From: Phyllobacteriaceae bacterium
GTDB lineage: Bacteria; Pseudomonadota; Alphaproteobacteria; Rhizobiales; Ancalomicrobiaceae
Length of the DNA: 5,344 nucleotides
Direction: 5' to 3'
Assembly: GCA_012517025.1 (NCBI GenBank)
Contig: JAAYVT010000268.1
Span: 1 to 5,344, forward strand
Under the pieces are notes generated by a model. The model did no database searches. It worked only from the letters and a program-made list of their open reading frames with translations, and had not been told where the DNA came from. The position numbers and the translations under genes were made by a program. The stretch's first letter is position 1, and each line of letters begins with the position of its first letter. Positions 4,526 through 5,344 of this stretch are shown one piece after another.

Positions 4526-5344
4526 GCTTGGAAGGGAACCTCGAATTCCGCACGGCGGAAGAGCCATTGCGGCACCGGCAGGCCCTTCTCGGCGAGGAAG
4601 GTCGGGTTCCACAGCTTCGAGAGATAGCGGGCGCCGGGGTCGGCGAGCACCGTGACGATGGTGTGTCCCGGGCCCATCTCCCGCGCCAGCCGGATCGCGC
4701 CGGCGACGTTGACGCCGCTCGAGCCGCCGAGCACCAAACCTTCGTGATGGGCCAGATCGAACAGAACCTCGAGCGCCTCCGCGTCGGAGATGCGATAGGC
4801 GCGATCGATCGGTGCGCCTTCGAGATTGGCGGTGATGCGGCCCTGGCCGATCCCCTCGGTGATCGACGAGCCTTCCGCCTTCAGGACGCCGTGGGCGTAG
4901 TATTCGTAGAGCGCCGCCCCGTGCGGATCGGCGAGCGCGATCGTCACCTTCGGGTCGTGCGCCTTGAGGCCGAGGCCGACGCCGGCGAGCGTGCCGCCGG
5001 AGCCGACGGCGGCGACGAAACCGTCGATGCGACCGCCGGTCTGGGCCCAGATCTCCTGCGCCGTGCCCTCCTCGTGGGCGCGGCGGTTGGCGACGTTGTC
5101 GAACTGGTTGGCCCAGATCGCGCCGTTCGGCGAGGTCGCCGCCAGCTTCTCGGCCAAGCGGCCGGAGAGCTTCACGTAGTTGTTCGGGTTCTTGTAGGGC
5201 GCCGCCGGTACCTCGACGAGATCGGCGCCGGCGAGACGCAGCGCGTCCTTCTTTTCCTGCGACTGGGTCTCGGGAATGACGATCACGGTGCGGAAGCCCA
5301 GCGCCGAGGCGACCAGGGCGAGGCCGATGCCGGTGTTGCCGGCG
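4516..5344 (-). CDS. cysK: Cysteine synthase (O-acetylserine sulfhydrylase, CysK/CBS family), 5' end outside window
   Basis: PLP-dependent fold-type II enzyme that makes cysteine from O-acetylserine and sulfide. The last 275 residues are present; the N-terminal part with the PLP lysine lies beyond the window. The visible part starts AGNTGIGLAL, the family loop whose Asn contacts PLP. It continues with PETQSQEKK, the phosphate-binding GSGGT (residues 114-118 of the visible part, bases 4990-5004), EGIGQGRITANLEG, and GGSSG (206-210), whose serines lie at the PLP ring nitrogen. The tail (GARYLSKLWNPTFLAEKGLPVP) and the PYKNPNNYVK segment resemble the rhizobial 'cysteine synthase A' group of about 340 residues rather than E. 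coli CysK. No CBS regulatory domains follow. Where E. coli has PSSGERYLS, this protein has ADPGARYLS. A cystathionine beta-synthase-like activity cannot be excluded from sequence alone. A GTG at 5284-5286 is an internal Val codon, not a start. It is probably transcribed with alaX and sseA downstream. Confidence 0.92.
   Translation of the reverse strand, partial: AGNTGIGLALVASALGFRTVIVIPETQSQEKKDALRLAGADLVEVPAAPYKNPNNYVKLSGRLAEKLAATSPNGAIWANQFDNVANRRAHEEGTAQEIWAQTGGRIDGFVAAVGSGGTLAGVGLGLKAHDPKVTIALADPHGAALYEYYAHGVLKAEGSSITEGIGQGRITANLEGAPIDRAYRISDAEALEVLFDLAHHEGLVLGGSSGVNVAGAIRLAREMGPGHTIVTVLADPGARYLSKLWNPTFLAEKGLPVPQWLFRRAEFEVPFQAGS

Noticed and set aside
3705..4553. 283-codon upstream extension of the sulfurtransferase frame
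   Set aside because: It lies across alaX in another frame and has no family similarity. The SseA N-terminus starts at 3704 and the total length then fits the family.
4478..4612. 45-residue N-terminal extension of AlaX from an ATG at 4612, or 30 residues from an ATG at 4567
   Set aside because: It would overlap the 3' end of cysteine synthase in another frame, and the added residues do not resemble AlaX. The start at 4477 gives the expected family N-terminus.
3114..4627. Long + strand open frames (3114-4001 and 3836-4627) opposite sseA and alaX
   Set aside because: Gly/Arg/Asp-rich translations with no motif, fully antisense to identified genes.
1..5344. Novel defence system, mobile element, CRISPR array, tRNA/rRNA or riboswitch
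   Set aside because: All six genes belong to known housekeeping families, composition is uniform, and spacers are at most 38 nt. I saw no terminal repeats, repeat-spacer pattern or structured RNA beyond the hairpins reported.

Overview
The window is a piece of core chromosome from a high-GC alphaproteobacterium, most likely Hyphomicrobiales (Rhizobiales). The evidence is the strong G/C third-position bias throughout, the lpxA-lpxI-lpxB order with LpxI (the alphaproteobacterial UDP-diacylglucosamine hydrolase) in place of LpxH, and a cysteine synthase of the type common in rhizobia. The genus cannot be fixed from the sequence. There are six protein genes, and the window is almost entirely coding.

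Left half, + strand (1-2866): the 3' part of a lipid A biosynthesis operon. It holds lpxA (missing only about its first eight residues at the window edge), lpxI and lpxB. lpxA and lpxI are 4 nt apart, and lpxI and lpxB overlap by ATGA, so the three genes should be transcribed together and probably translationally coupled. They cover three steps of the Raetz pathway: first acylation of UDP-GlcNAc, release of lipid X, and disaccharide formation. The deacetylase LpxC and the second acyltransferase LpxD lie outside the window.

Right half, - strand (5344 down to 2853): cysteine synthase (5' end beyond the window), an AlaX-type trans-editing alanyl-tRNA deacylase, and a SseA-type 3-mercaptopyruvate sulfurtransferase, in transcription order. 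Both spacers are 38 nt, which suggests one transcript. The cluster links cysteine synthesis, cysteine-derived sulfane sulfur handling and tRNA-Ala proofreading. Serine connects the first and last of these, because it is the precursor of O-acetylserine and also the amino acid AlaX removes from tRNA-Ala.

The two blocks converge and their last coding bases overlap by 14 bp, so there is no intergenic terminator. The most distinctive non-coding element is a perfect 9-bp inverted repeat filling most of the cysteine synthase-alaX spacer; its 3' arm contains the alaX Shine-Dalgarno sequence and ends directly at the start codon. I found no RNA gene, mobile element, CRISPR array, origin or attachment site, and no convincing undescribed system. 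No gene-free stretch is longer than 38 nt.
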